Origin: Verrucomicrobiota bacterium
Lineage (GTDB): Bacteria > Verrucomicrobiota > Verrucomicrobiia > Limisphaerales > UBA1319
Direction: 5' to 3'
Length of the DNA: 64,000 nt
Assembly (NCBI GenBank): GCA_022709905.1
Contig: JAKLHY010000021.1
Span: 39,395-103,394, forward strand
The position numbers and the translations under genes are program-made. Below are positions 26,629 through 34,171 of this stretch, in pieces (the first letter of the stretch is position 1; every line of letters starts with the position of its first letter). The notes beneath the pieces were generated by a model. That model did no database searches and was not told where the DNA came from. It saw only the letters and a list, made by a program, of their open reading frames with translations.

Positions 26629-28905
26629 ATGCAAACGAGACAGTTCCTCCGCGGATGGTATGTTCTGGCGTATTGTGGCTTTTTGGTGGGCGGCCTCTGG
26701 GCGCAGGAAGATGAGCGGCGTCTCGGAACTCTGGCTGAGTTGAAACGCTGGTTGCCCAAGAGCGATTCCTGGGAACAGTGGCTTGAAAAAACCGGTGAAC
26801 TCCCCCCGCGTTTCGACCAGATACGTTCCATTCCGGGCTTGCCGGATCCTCTCCTGGACAGCTTGGGCCACCGAATCCAGACGCCCGCCGACTGGCTGAC
26901 GCGCCGGCAGGAATTGCTCAAGCTCTTTCAACACTACGTCCTTGGTACGATCCCGGCGCCTCCCGACAACCTCCGGGCTGTCAATATCCAAACCCAAAGC
27001 CAGGATGGAGTGACCTTGAAGGCTGTGACTCTCGAGTTTGGTCCCAAAGCCCAAGCCCGGCTTTCACTGGAACTGGTCATCCCGCGAGGTCCGGGTCCCT
27101 TTCCGGTTTTCATGACCCAGGACAACCATCGTCCCTGGGCTCTTGTGGCCGCCAGCCGGGGGTATCTCGGTTGTGTTTATGCCGGGGCGGATTCTCGGGA
27201 TGACACCGGGGCCTTTACAAACCTCTGGCCCGATTGCGACTGGACCAAGCTGACCCGGCGCGCCTGGGCGGCCAGTCGTTGTGTCGATTATTTGTTGACC
27301 CTTCCTGGGGTCGATTCCCAACGCATCGCTTTGACCGGTCACTCACGCAATGCGAAAACCTCCCTGATCGCCGCCGCCTTGGATCCTCGGATCCGGGCAG
27401 TGATCCTCAGCAGCGCCGGAGCGGGGGGAACCTGTTCCTATCGACTCTTTTCGGAAACGCAATTCGGAGAGGGCATTGAGCTGATCACACGCACTTTTCC
27501 CGACTGGCTCCATCCCCGGCTCCGATTCTTTGCCGGCCGTGAGAACCTCTTGCCGATCGATCAACCCGAGCTCATAGCTTGCGTTGCTCCTCGCCCCTGC
27601 TTGATCTCCACCGCATTGAACGACCCTGTCGAAAGTGTATGGGCCATCGAACAGAGTTACTACAGCGCGCAACGGGTGTATCAACTTCTTCAGGCCCCCC
27701 AGGCCCTCCAGCTTCGCTATCGCCCCGGAGGCCATGAAACCACCGCCCAGGATATCGAATCGTATCTCGACTGGCTGGATGCCCGTTTCCGCCCGGGCAA
27801 GGACTTTGCCGGCAGCCGTTCCTTGTTTCCCACTTATTCCGGTTGGCTTCAACGCAGCCAGGAAAAGATTCGGCCCGAGACTTTTCCGGTGGCCAGTCTC
27901 CAGGGATTGATGACCACGATGGGAGGCAATCCCATCCTGAATCTTGACCAATGGGAATCCAAGCGCGCCGACATCCGCCGTCGAATCGAATGGACCTTAG
28001 GTGACCCGCCTGACATCGAAGGAGGGGCTCTGGGGACTTACGGAGGCGAACCCGCCCATCGGGCCGAAATGCTTCGACGCAACCGCCTGCCGGACGGCGT
28101 CGGCAAGAAAAACCTGAACTTCGGCAATTACGTCTGCGGTGATCTTTATTTCCCGGCGGGCGCCGATCAGTCCGATCAAAAACTGCCCGTGGTGATTTGG
28201 GCTCATCCCATTTCGGTTTCCCATGGTTATGTTGCGGGCTATCTGCGGGGGGAGGGCGTCCATCTTGCGTTGGCCAAAGCCGGTTTTGTCGTATTTTGCT
28301 TTGACCAGATCGGGCATGGATCGCGGATCGAGGAAATCACCCGCTTTTACGAGCGGTATCCGCACTGGTCGTTGCTGGGCCGAACCGTGGCCGATTTGCG
28401 GCTGGCGGTGGGAGCCCTGGCACAGGTGACTTTTGCGGATCCACGACGCGTCTTTCTGCTTGGCTACGCCACTGGTGGTATGGCGGCCTTGCATGCTGCC
28501 GCCTTGGACAACCGGATTGCCGGTGTGATCAGTGTCGCCGGTTTCACGCCCTGGCGATCCGATACTCCCGACCAAGGCACCGGCGGCGTTGCCCGGTGGT
28601 CGCATTGGTTGCCGCTCCTGCCCCGTTTGGGCGCCTTTATCGGCAACGAGAACAGAATCCCCTATGACTACCACGAAGTGCTGGCCATGATCGCCCCTCG
28701 ACTAGTGGTTGTCGTTCAGCCTCGACAGGATTACCAGGTCAATCACGCCGCCATTCGGCTCTGCCTTGAGGAAGCCCTCAAAGCCTTCCAGTTCCTCAAA
28801 GCCCCCGGTCACCTCGCCGGACTCGAGGTCGATGACTACAATCACTGGTCTACTCTTGTTCAGCAGAAAGTGATCGAACAGTTGAAAATCCTGGCCAGCC
28901 TGTAA
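26629..28905 (+). CDS. Exported two-domain alpha/beta-hydrolase (esterase-like)
   Basis: 758 residues with a signal peptide ending near LWAQ. The first alpha/beta-hydrolase half resembles glucuronoyl/acetylxylan-type esterases (CE15/CE7-like): its nucleophile elbow is GHSRNAKTS with Ser239, followed by ACVAPRPCLI and a histidine motif GGHETT. The second half repeats the fold (VVIWAHPISVSHGY, a FCFDQIGHGSR oxyanion region and NHWST near the end), but its elbow reads GYATGG with Ala614 where Ser is expected. A role in plant-polymer or polysaccharide deacylation is an inference. Start is ATG at 26629, divergent from the recombinase. Confidence 0.8.
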   Translation: MQTRQFLRGWYVLAYCGFLVGGLWAQEDERRLGTLAELKRWLPKSDSWEQWLEKTGELPPRFDQIRSIPGLPDPLLDSLGHRIQTPADWLTRRQELLKLFQHYVLGTIPAPPDNLRAVNIQTQSQDGVTLKAVTLEFGPKAQARLSLELVIPRGPGPFPVFMTQDNHRPWALVAASRGYLGCVYAGADSRDDTGAFTNLWPDCDWTKLTRRAWAASRCVDYLLTLPGVDSQRIALTGHSRNAKTSLIAAALDPRIRAVILSSAGAGGTCSYRLFSETQFGEGIELITRTFPDWLHPRLRFFAGRENLLPIDQPELIACVAPRPCLISTALNDPVESVWAIEQSYYSAQRVYQLLQAPQALQLRYRPGGHETTAQDIESYLDWLDARFRPGKDFAGSRSLFPTYSGWLQRSQEKIRPETFPVASLQGLMTTMGGNPILNLDQWESKRADIRRRIEWTLGDPPDIEGGALGTYGGEPAHRAEMLRRNRLPDGVGKKNLNFGNYVCGDLYFPAGADQSDQKLPVVIWAHPISVSHGYVAGYLRGEGVHLALAKAGFVVFCFDQIGHGSRIEEITRFYERYPHWSLLGRTVADLRLAVGALAQVTFADPRRVFLLGYATGGMAALHAAALDNRIAGVISVAGFTPWRSDTPDQGTGGVARWSHWLPLLPRLGAFIGNENRIPYDYHEVLAMIAPRLVVVVQPRQDYQVNHAAIRLCLEEALKAFQFLKAPGHLAGLEVDDYNHWSTLVQQKVIEQLKILASL

Positions 28906-29016
28906 CGCAGGGAAACCTCCCGATGGATAAAAGGACCTCCCGTTGATGCTTGAATCACCCCCGTGAGGCCGTATTCGCTGAATATCGCGCTGGGGAAGAG
29001 AAACCGCGACCGGTTT

Positions 29017-29883
29017 TTATGCGGCCGAGGCTTTTCGCTGACGGCGATCGAAAAATGCCCAAACTAGCAAACCCGCCACTCCGATGAGACCATACTCGTA
29101 GGGTTCGGGAACCGGGGTTACGGGCGGTAGAAACGCTGAAGGGGGGACCGCCCATTCTTCAAAACCGTCACCCGTTTCCGAGTTGTAAAGGTTGTTAAAC
29201 ATGCCGTATCCCCCAAAGTGCGAGTACAGATAGACGTAATCCGTTCCTGAAACTCCGCCAAACAGACTCACGGGCAGGTAGAGATATATGTCGTCCGTGC
29301 CGCTGCCTGTGCTCTTGTTGGCGTTAATCATCAAAGTGTTTCCCCCCATGCTCCAGATCAACCTGGAATCGGAAGTTGGGAGCGAACTGCGGGGATTGGT
29401 GATGAAACTGCCCAAGACATCAGCGGCGCCGTTGATGGGTTGGGATCGGGTGAATATTCGGAGGGAGTCAAGGCTTAAATAGGATTCGCTCCCCCCATTT
29501 TCATTGACATCCAATGACAAAGCAAAGAACTCGGTGCCGCCTGATGTGACACGGGTTCTGGTGAAGTCGGTGACGGTGATTTCGTGCGTAAAAGAACCGC
29601 CTTTGGTTGCCCATTCGGTTTTGTTGGGTTCCCAATTTAACGGCAGGATGTTGGCGCCCTGTTCCTGTTTGTCCCCTTGAACACGCAAGAATGAATTGTA
29701 GGTGCCAGTTCCTGCGCCGGAAGGAATCTGGTCCGTAAACACACCGCTGGCGCCTGACGTATCCCCATTGATGTACCCGTAGTTGTTGTTGATCAAGTCC
29801 ATGACCTGACCCGAACATGAGAGAACAACACCCCCTGCCAAGGAGAATAAAACGATTCCTTGCTTAATTCTTGTGCTTTTCAT
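29017..29883 (-). CDS. PEP-CTERM surface protein
   Basis: A 288-residue exported protein of unknown function. An N-terminal signal (IVLFSLAGGVVLSCSG) is followed by a beta-rich, Gly/Ser/Asn/Thr-rich body, with a C-terminal PEP-CTERM signal: VPEPYEYGLIGVAGLLVWAF and then the basic tail DRRQRK. This tripartite tail (PEP motif, membrane helix, Arg-rich end) is cut and anchored by an exosortase; none is encoded in this window. It stands alone between convergent/divergent neighbours. The lower GC and polar composition relative to neighbours are usual for such surface proteins. Confidence 0.82.
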   Translation of the reverse strand: MKSTRIKQGIVLFSLAGGVVLSCSGQVMDLINNNYGYINGDTSGASGVFTDQIPSGAGTGTYNSFLRVQGDKQEQGANILPLNWEPNKTEWATKGGSFTHEITVTDFTRTRVTSGGTEFFALSLDVNENGGSESYLSLDSLRIFTRSQPINGAADVLGSFITNPRSSLPTSDSRLIWSMGGNTLMINANKSTGSGTDDIYLYLPVSLFGGVSGTDYVYLYSHFGGYGMFNNLYNSETGDGFEEWAVPPSAFLPPVTPVPEPYEYGLIGVAGLLVWAFFDRRQRKASAA

Positions 29884-30066
29884 GATGACGCACGATTACT
29901 TACTTGCGAAGGATGCTCTCAGGCCGCACCCCAACACTCATCAAAACAACTTGCCATTATTCACACCAGCTTGCTTGGCAGGCTTACTGATACAGTGTTA
30001 GCATACAGGCCGTAGGTCGCTTCACAAGTGATTAAGCGTGAACCCATAGAAAAAAAATGACCCTAG

Positions 30067-30888
30067 TCAATTAGGGCTGTTCGGCCCTGGTCGGGGCGGT
30101 GGGGCGCTGAGCCAGTGGTAAACCCAGGTTTCCAGAGGTCGCAGCGGGCGCAACCAGGGATAGATGGGGGAATACACCAGGCGAAGGCGGATGACCGAAA
30201 GTAGCATTGTCAACGAGGTTTTTCCCAGTTTTACTTTGGAGCCGGTCTGATCGGTCCATTCGGTGGGGAGTTCTAGGATTTTGAAGCCGGCTTGCCGGAG
30301 GGAATAGAGGAGATTGATATCGAAGGCCATGTCAGCGATGCGGAGCATCGAGTGGATTTGTTCGACAGCCGAGCGTTTCATGACTTTGGCGCCACACTGG
30401 GTATCGTGGATATTCATCCAAAAAAGGGCTTGGACAATGGCATGGAAAACGCGGCTGGCGAACTGTCGTCGGCTGGACTGGGCCTGGTGGAGCACGGCGC
30501 CGGGGATCCAGCGCGAGCCGATGACGCAATCGGCGCGATCCAATGCATTGACCAGATCCAGGAAGGCGTGGGGGGGGGTGGCGCCGTCCGCGTCCACGTA
30601 ACCGATGAAATCGGCGCTGGGCGCCAGCTTGAGTCCTTCGATGAGAGCGCCTCCTTTGCCGATGGGTTCGGGGAAGTCCAGCAGGCGGATCTCGGAGTAA
30701 TCCTGGGTGGCCCGGCGCACCACTCCCGCCGTGTTATCGACACAGCCATTGGAAACCACGACGATTTCAAACCGGCCCGAGTATTGTTCGCGAAAGAACC
30801 GGGCGTAATTGCGCAAGACCGGTTCGATCCGGTGTTCCTCATTATAAGCCGGTATGAGCAGCAGCAGACTGGGAACTGTCGGTGTCAC
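30067..30888 (-). CDS. Family 2 glycosyltransferase (polyprenyl-phosphate mannosyltransferase-like)
   Basis: A 273-residue GT-A fold enzyme. LLIPAYNEEHRIEPVLRNY is the nucleotide-binding start, IVVVSNGCVDNTAGV and YVDADGATPP carry the metal-binding aspartates, and IHDTQCGAKVMKRSAVEQI and FDINLLYSLRQAGFKI match dolichol/polyprenyl-phosphate sugar synthases. It lacks the C-terminal membrane helices of DPMS type III, with only a moderately hydrophobic stretch near the end. Acceptor and donor are unknown. The stop lies inside a weak 5-bp inverted repeat (CCCTA...TAGGG at 30061-30076). Confidence 0.86.
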   Translation of the reverse strand: MTPTVPSLLLLIPAYNEEHRIEPVLRNYARFFREQYSGRFEIVVVSNGCVDNTAGVVRRATQDYSEIRLLDFPEPIGKGGALIEGLKLAPSADFIGYVDADGATPPHAFLDLVNALDRADCVIGSRWIPGAVLHQAQSSRRQFASRVFHAIVQALFWMNIHDTQCGAKVMKRSAVEQIHSMLRIADMAFDINLLYSLRQAGFKILELPTEWTDQTGSKVKLGKTSLTMLLSVIRLRLVYSPIYPWLRPLRPLETWVYHWLSAPPPRPGPNSPN

Positions 30889-30945
30889 CTGGGCCTCCTT
30901 ACCAGATCAGGAGGGGGCTGAAAACTCAAATCTGGAAATTGTGGA

Positions 30946-30978
30946 TTGACGCGGTCAACAATCGGGATTAACTATAAA
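30946..30978 (+). promoter_or_regulatory. Candidate promoter for the leu leader
   Basis: TTGACG at 30946-30951 is a good -35 hexamer. The bases 30969-30978 (TAACTATAAA) offer -10 elements with spacers from 17 bases (TAACTA) to 21 (TATAAA). With the 17-base spacing, transcription would begin at about 30981, exactly at the GTG of the leader peptide, which would make that a leaderless mRNA. This is inferred and unsupported by data. Confidence 0.35.
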
Positions 30979-30980
30979 TC

Positions 30981-31055
30981 GTGAATTGGCGATTGAACCA
31001 TCGACTGTCTCTGCTAGGTCTGCTGCCTGGATGCAGCACGGCAGTCGGGTTTTAG
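30981..31055 (+). CDS. Leucine-rich leader peptide of the leuA attenuator
   Basis: A 24-codon reading frame with GTG start and TAG stop. Its centre reads LSLLGLL (codons 9-15: CTG TCT CTG CTA GGT CTG CTG), so five leucine codons occur within seven positions, with six leucines overall. It precedes leuA by 121 bases and sits exactly where a ribosome would mask RNA segment 1 of a terminator/antiterminator pair. No Shine-Dalgarno precedes the GTG; a leaderless start or an alternative TTG at 30993 is possible. The length and leucine clustering match known leu leader peptides, although the sequence itself is not recognised. Confidence 0.72.
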   Translation: MNWRLNHRLSLLGLLPGCSTAVGF

Positions 31056-31108
31056 TTCAATTCAGTAATTTTCGAAAACCCCACTGCCCGTGAGGCGGTG
31101 GGGTTTTT
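31003..31108 (+). promoter_or_regulatory. Leucine-operon attenuator with mutually exclusive hairpins
   Basis: Four segments can be traced. Segment 1:2: GACTG (31003-31007) pairs with CAGTC (31042-31046), enclosing an inner TGCTGC/GCAGCA hairpin (31021-31038). Antiterminator 2:3: GGCAGTCGGGTTTT (31040-31053) pairs with AAAACCCCACTGCC (31075-31088), 13 of 14 positions. Terminator 3:4: 31079-31088 pairs with 31094-31103 before a T-run. Stalling at the leucine codons would hide segment 1, free segment 2 and block the terminator, turning leuA on when leucine is scarce. This is the textbook arrangement of leu, his and trp attenuators. Confidence 0.75.
31075..31108 (+). terminator. Rho-independent terminator in leuA leader
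   Basis: AAAACCCCACTGCC-CGTGA-GGCGGTGGGGTTTTT: ten pairs (one T-G wobble) with a five-base loop, flanked by A4 and T5, so it would work in both directions. It ends 68 bases before leuA. It is the conditional terminator of the attenuator; on the minus strand it could also end transcription arriving from leuA's opposite side. Confidence 0.85.
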
Positions 31109-31176
31109 GTTATACCCCGGGCCTCTCGAAGAAGGCGGTGGACGGTTTTGGAAAACGGAAGGAACACAACAACGAT

Positions 31177-32748
31177 ATGAAAACGAACCGGCTCATCATT
31201 TTTGACACCACGTTGCGCGATGGCGAACAATGCCCGGGGGCCTCGATGAACCTCCGGGAAAAGATGCAGGTGGCCCGTCAACTGGCCCGGCTCAAGGTCG
31301 ATGTGATCGAAGCCGGTTTTCCTGTTATCAGCGACGGCGATTTCACCTCGGTGCGCACCATTGCCCGGGAGATCAAAGGCCCCATGATTGCGGGATTGGC
31401 GCGCTGTGTGCCGAAGGACATCGATGCCGCCGCCGAGGCGGTCAAACCCGCCGGCCGCCGAGGGCGGATCCATGTCTTCCTGGCGACCTCGAAAATCCAC
31501 CGGGAGTTCAAGCTGGGCAAAGCCCAGGATGAGATCCTCCGTTTGGCGGTCGAAGGGGTGAAACGCGCCCGGTCCTATGTCGAGGACGTCGAGTTTTCTC
31601 CGGAAGACGGATCGAGGACCGAGCCGGAGTTCCTAGTTCAGGTCTGTCGAGCGGTGATTGGCGCGGGCGCGACCACGGTCAACATCCCGGACACCGTGGG
31701 GTGGGCCATGCCGGAGCTCTTTGGCAAGCTCATTGGTCGCTTGTATGAGGAAGTCACTGAATTCCGCTCAGGTAAAGCGGTGATCAGCGTGCATTGCCAC
31801 AATGATCTTGGATTGGCGGTGGCGAATTCGCTGGCGGCGGTGCGGGCGGGCGCCCGCCAGGTGGAATGCACCGTCAACGGGATTGGCGAACGCGCGGGCA
31901 ATGCGGCGCTCGAAGAAGTGGTCATGGCCTTGAAAACCCGGAATGAATACTTCAACCAGATCGGTTGTGGCGTCAACACCCGCGAGATTGTGCGGTCGTC
32001 CCGCCTTGTCTCCCGCATGAGCAGCCTCCTGGTGCAACGCAACAAGGCCATTGTCGGTGAAAATGCCTTCGCTCACGCCAGCGGCATCCATCAGGACGGA
32101 GTCCTCAAGAAACGCGAGACGTACGAAATCATGGATCCTGAAGAGGTGGGCTGGGGCAAATCCGAACTGCCATTGACCAAGCACAGCGGGCGCGCCGCGG
32201 TGGCTGCCCGGTTGCGCCACCTCGGATTCAAGCTTTCCGAAGGCGATGTTCAGGCCATCTTCGCCCGGTTCAAGGAGATTGGGGACAAGAAGAAATTCGT
32301 CTATGACGACGATCTCACCGCGTTGGTGGGAGGTCACATTACCGAAGTGCCCGAGACGTGGTCTCTTGACTACCTGAGCGTGTCCAGCGGCAGCCAGATT
32401 GTGCCGACCGCCACGGTTCGCCTCCGGCGGCAGCGAAACAAGAAGAAGGAACCGGAAGTCAGCCAGGATGCCGGGACCGGTGATGGCCCTGTGGATGCCG
32501 CGTTGAAGGCGATTGATCGATTGACCAAGATCCATGGGCGATTGGTGGACTACTCGATTCGGGCCGTGTCGCAGGGCAAAGACGCCCTGGGAGAGGTCAC
32601 GGTGAAGGTCGATTTCGGCCAGGCCAAGTTGGTCCCCGGCAAAGGTGCCAGCACGGACATCATCGAGGCCAGCGCCCGCGCCTATCTGAATGCCCTGAAC
32701 CGGTTCCTCAGCGTCGACCAGAAAGACGATAAGTCGTCTCAGCCGTAA
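31177..32748 (+). CDS. leuA: 2-isopropylmalate synthase
   Basis: A 523-residue enzyme condensing acetyl-CoA with 2-oxoisovalerate, the first step of leucine synthesis. TIM-barrel signatures: FDTTLRDGEQCPGASMNLREK, EAGFPVISDGDF, SVHCHNDLGLAVANSLAAV with the metal-binding His residues, and NGIGERAGNAALEEVVMALK. KHSGRAAVAARL and the C-terminal region (VDAALKAIDRL, then LVDYSIRAVSQGKDALGEV) form the LeuA regulatory domain for leucine feedback. ATG at 31177 is preceded by GGAAGGA about 12 bases upstream; an earlier in-frame start at 31090 lies inside the terminator and is rejected. Citramalate synthase was considered, but the leader's leucine codons and the domain pattern favour LeuA. Confidence 0.92.
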   Translation: MKTNRLIIFDTTLRDGEQCPGASMNLREKMQVARQLARLKVDVIEAGFPVISDGDFTSVRTIAREIKGPMIAGLARCVPKDIDAAAEAVKPAGRRGRIHVFLATSKIHREFKLGKAQDEILRLAVEGVKRARSYVEDVEFSPEDGSRTEPEFLVQVCRAVIGAGATTVNIPDTVGWAMPELFGKLIGRLYEEVTEFRSGKAVISVHCHNDLGLAVANSLAAVRAGARQVECTVNGIGERAGNAALEEVVMALKTRNEYFNQIGCGVNTREIVRSSRLVSRMSSLLVQRNKAIVGENAFAHASGIHQDGVLKKRETYEIMDPEEVGWGKSELPLTKHSGRAAVAARLRHLGFKLSEGDVQAIFARFKEIGDKKKFVYDDDLTALVGGHITEVPETWSLDYLSVSSGSQIVPTATVRLRRQRNKKKEPEVSQDAGTGDGPVDAALKAIDRLTKIHGRLVDYSIRAVSQGKDALGEVTVKVDFGQAKLVPGKGASTDIIEASARAYLNALNRFLSVDQKDDKSSQP

Positions 32749-32757
32749 CGGCCGGCC

Positions 32758-32780
32758 AAAACCGGAAGTTATTATTGCAC
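32758..32780. repeat. Short dispersed repeat, copy 1
   Basis: This 23-base stretch just after leuA matches 35799-35821 at 19 of 23 positions (core GAAGTTATT). Both copies lie in intergenic DNA on the same strand. It might be a genome-wide intergenic repeat, but only two copies were noticed here. Confidence 0.35.
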
Positions 32781-32786
32781 AAAGTT

Positions 32787-33095
32787 CTAGCTGTCCGCCT
32801 GCTTGGCGGATGGTTTGTCCCGCTTGAAATACGGGGAGTGCAGATTGAAGTAAATGCCGCACTGCGGCCGATCGGAGTCCGTCTGGCTAATGATGATGGT
32901 GAGTTGTTTGTCCAGGGCGATTCCATGGCGAAGATTGCGGGCTCGGGTTTGGTAGGCCTGGATCGCCTTGGCCAGCAGGGATTTCATGGCGGCCTCGAAC
33001 TGATCGGGTGTTTTCTCGATGCAGACAATGTATTTTTCGAAAGCCTTCCGGGCCTCCTGGATTTCGGGCTGGAACAACTCGGGACTCAATTCCAT
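32787..33095 (-). CDS. Small hypothetical protein
   Basis: A 102-residue, mostly helical and charged protein with no family recognised. It reads MELSPELFQPEIQEARKAFE, then KYIVCIEKTPDQFEAAMKSL, and ends KRDKPSAKQADS. The amino-acid balance (many E, K, A, L, Q) is unlike antisense shadow frames here, supporting a real gene. The ORF opens at 33131, but the ATG at 33095 has a G-rich stretch before it (GGGGG, 5 bases away). The last codons include a TCCGCC/GGCGGA hairpin (32794-32810). It follows the sugar permease on the same strand, 59 bp away. Function unknown. Confidence 0.6.
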   Translation of the reverse strand: MELSPELFQPEIQEARKAFEKYIVCIEKTPDQFEAAMKSLLAKAIQAYQTRARNLRHGIALDKQLTIIISQTDSDRPQCGIYFNLHSPYFKRDKPSAKQADS

Positions 33096-33154
33096 GCCCC
33101 CGCATCCTATGGTTTTCCATGCGGAAAGCAATGAATTCGTTTGATTGGCCGTCG

Positions 33155-34141
33155 CTAATTTCGCTGCCGTCGGTCGAGCCAGACGGCGCCCACAATGATG
33201 AAGCCTTTGACCACCTGCTGATAGTAGGCATTGACATTCATCAGATCGAGCCCGTTGTTAATGATGCCCATGAGCAGAGCGCCTAAAAGCGTGCCTCCGA
33301 TTCCGCCGACGCCGCCTGACAAGCTGGTGCCCCCAATGACCACGGCGGCGATGGCATCCAGTTCATACGCTACTCCGGCGTTGGGTTGTCCCACAGTTGC
33401 CCGCGAAGCCAACACGACCCCAGCCAGGCCGGCCAGGGCGCCGCACAAGGCATAGGCCAGGATTTTAATTCGTGTCACGGCGATGCCCGAAGCATGGGCC
33501 GCCTTCTCATTTCCGCCGACCGCGTAAAGGTGGCGTCCCCATCGCGTGCGGACGAGAAACACCCAGGTGAGAACGCTCACGACGCTCAGGAGAAGCGCCG
33601 GGATCGGCACCCCCAGGAGCTCGGCTCGCGCGATCCACAGGAACGAGTCGCTGAGATTCGAGACTGGACGTCCTCCGCTCGCAATCAAGGCCAATCCGCG
33701 CGCGGCGGTCATCATCCCCAGGGTGGCGATAAACGGCGCCACTCGCCCGACTGTGACCACACATCCATTGAGAATGCCACATCCAAGGCCGACACAGATG
33801 CCCACGAGGACCGGAACCGGCACCGGGTATTCTCCTGGATGCGCGAAGCTTGCCGCTGCCACCCCGCACAAGGCCACCAGGGAACCCAGCGACAAATCAA
33901 CGCCCCCGGTCAACAGCACGAGCGTCACCCCCACCGCCAGGAGGCCGTTGATCGAAATCTGGCGCAAGATGATGATCGCGTTTTGCCAGGTCAGAAAATG
34001 AGGGCTGACCCAGGCCAGCACCCCGCAGATCAAGACCAAGGCCAGCGGCAAACCATACCTCGACAGCCATCGGCCGAGACCAACGCGGCGCTGGGGCGGG
34101 AGTCCTTGTGTTGCCGATTCATTGCTCGTCACCGTGTCCAT
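33155..34141 (-). CDS. Sugar ABC transporter permease (RbsC-like)
   Basis: A 328-residue permease of the ribose/xylose/galactose (CUT2) class with eight to ten hydrophobic helices. The conserved features are VTLVLLTGGVDLSLGSLVALCGVAAASF near the N-terminus, the loop FLVRTRWGRHLYAVGGNEKAAHASGI, and GGTSLSGGVGGIGGTLLGALLMGIINNGLDLMNV near the end. It is 30 bp downstream of the matching ATPase. No sugar-binding protein gene lies nearby, so the substrate stays unknown. Confidence 0.92.
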   Translation of the reverse strand: MDTVTSNESATQGLPPQRRVGLGRWLSRYGLPLALVLICGVLAWVSPHFLTWQNAIIILRQISINGLLAVGVTLVLLTGGVDLSLGSLVALCGVAAASFAHPGEYPVPVPVLVGICVGLGCGILNGCVVTVGRVAPFIATLGMMTAARGLALIASGGRPVSNLSDSFLWIARAELLGVPIPALLLSVVSVLTWVFLVRTRWGRHLYAVGGNEKAAHASGIAVTRIKILAYALCGALAGLAGVVLASRATVGQPNAGVAYELDAIAAVVIGGTSLSGGVGGIGGTLLGALLMGIINNGLDLMNVNAYYQQVVKGFIIVGAVWLDRRQRN

Positions 34142-34171
34142 AAACGCATGGCTCGATTGCTCGCGGTTTTG

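Noticed and set aside
31177..32748. Citramalate synthase (CimA) instead of LeuA
   Set aside because: The full-length regulatory domain and leucine codons in the leader favour LeuA, although the two families are hard to separate by eye.
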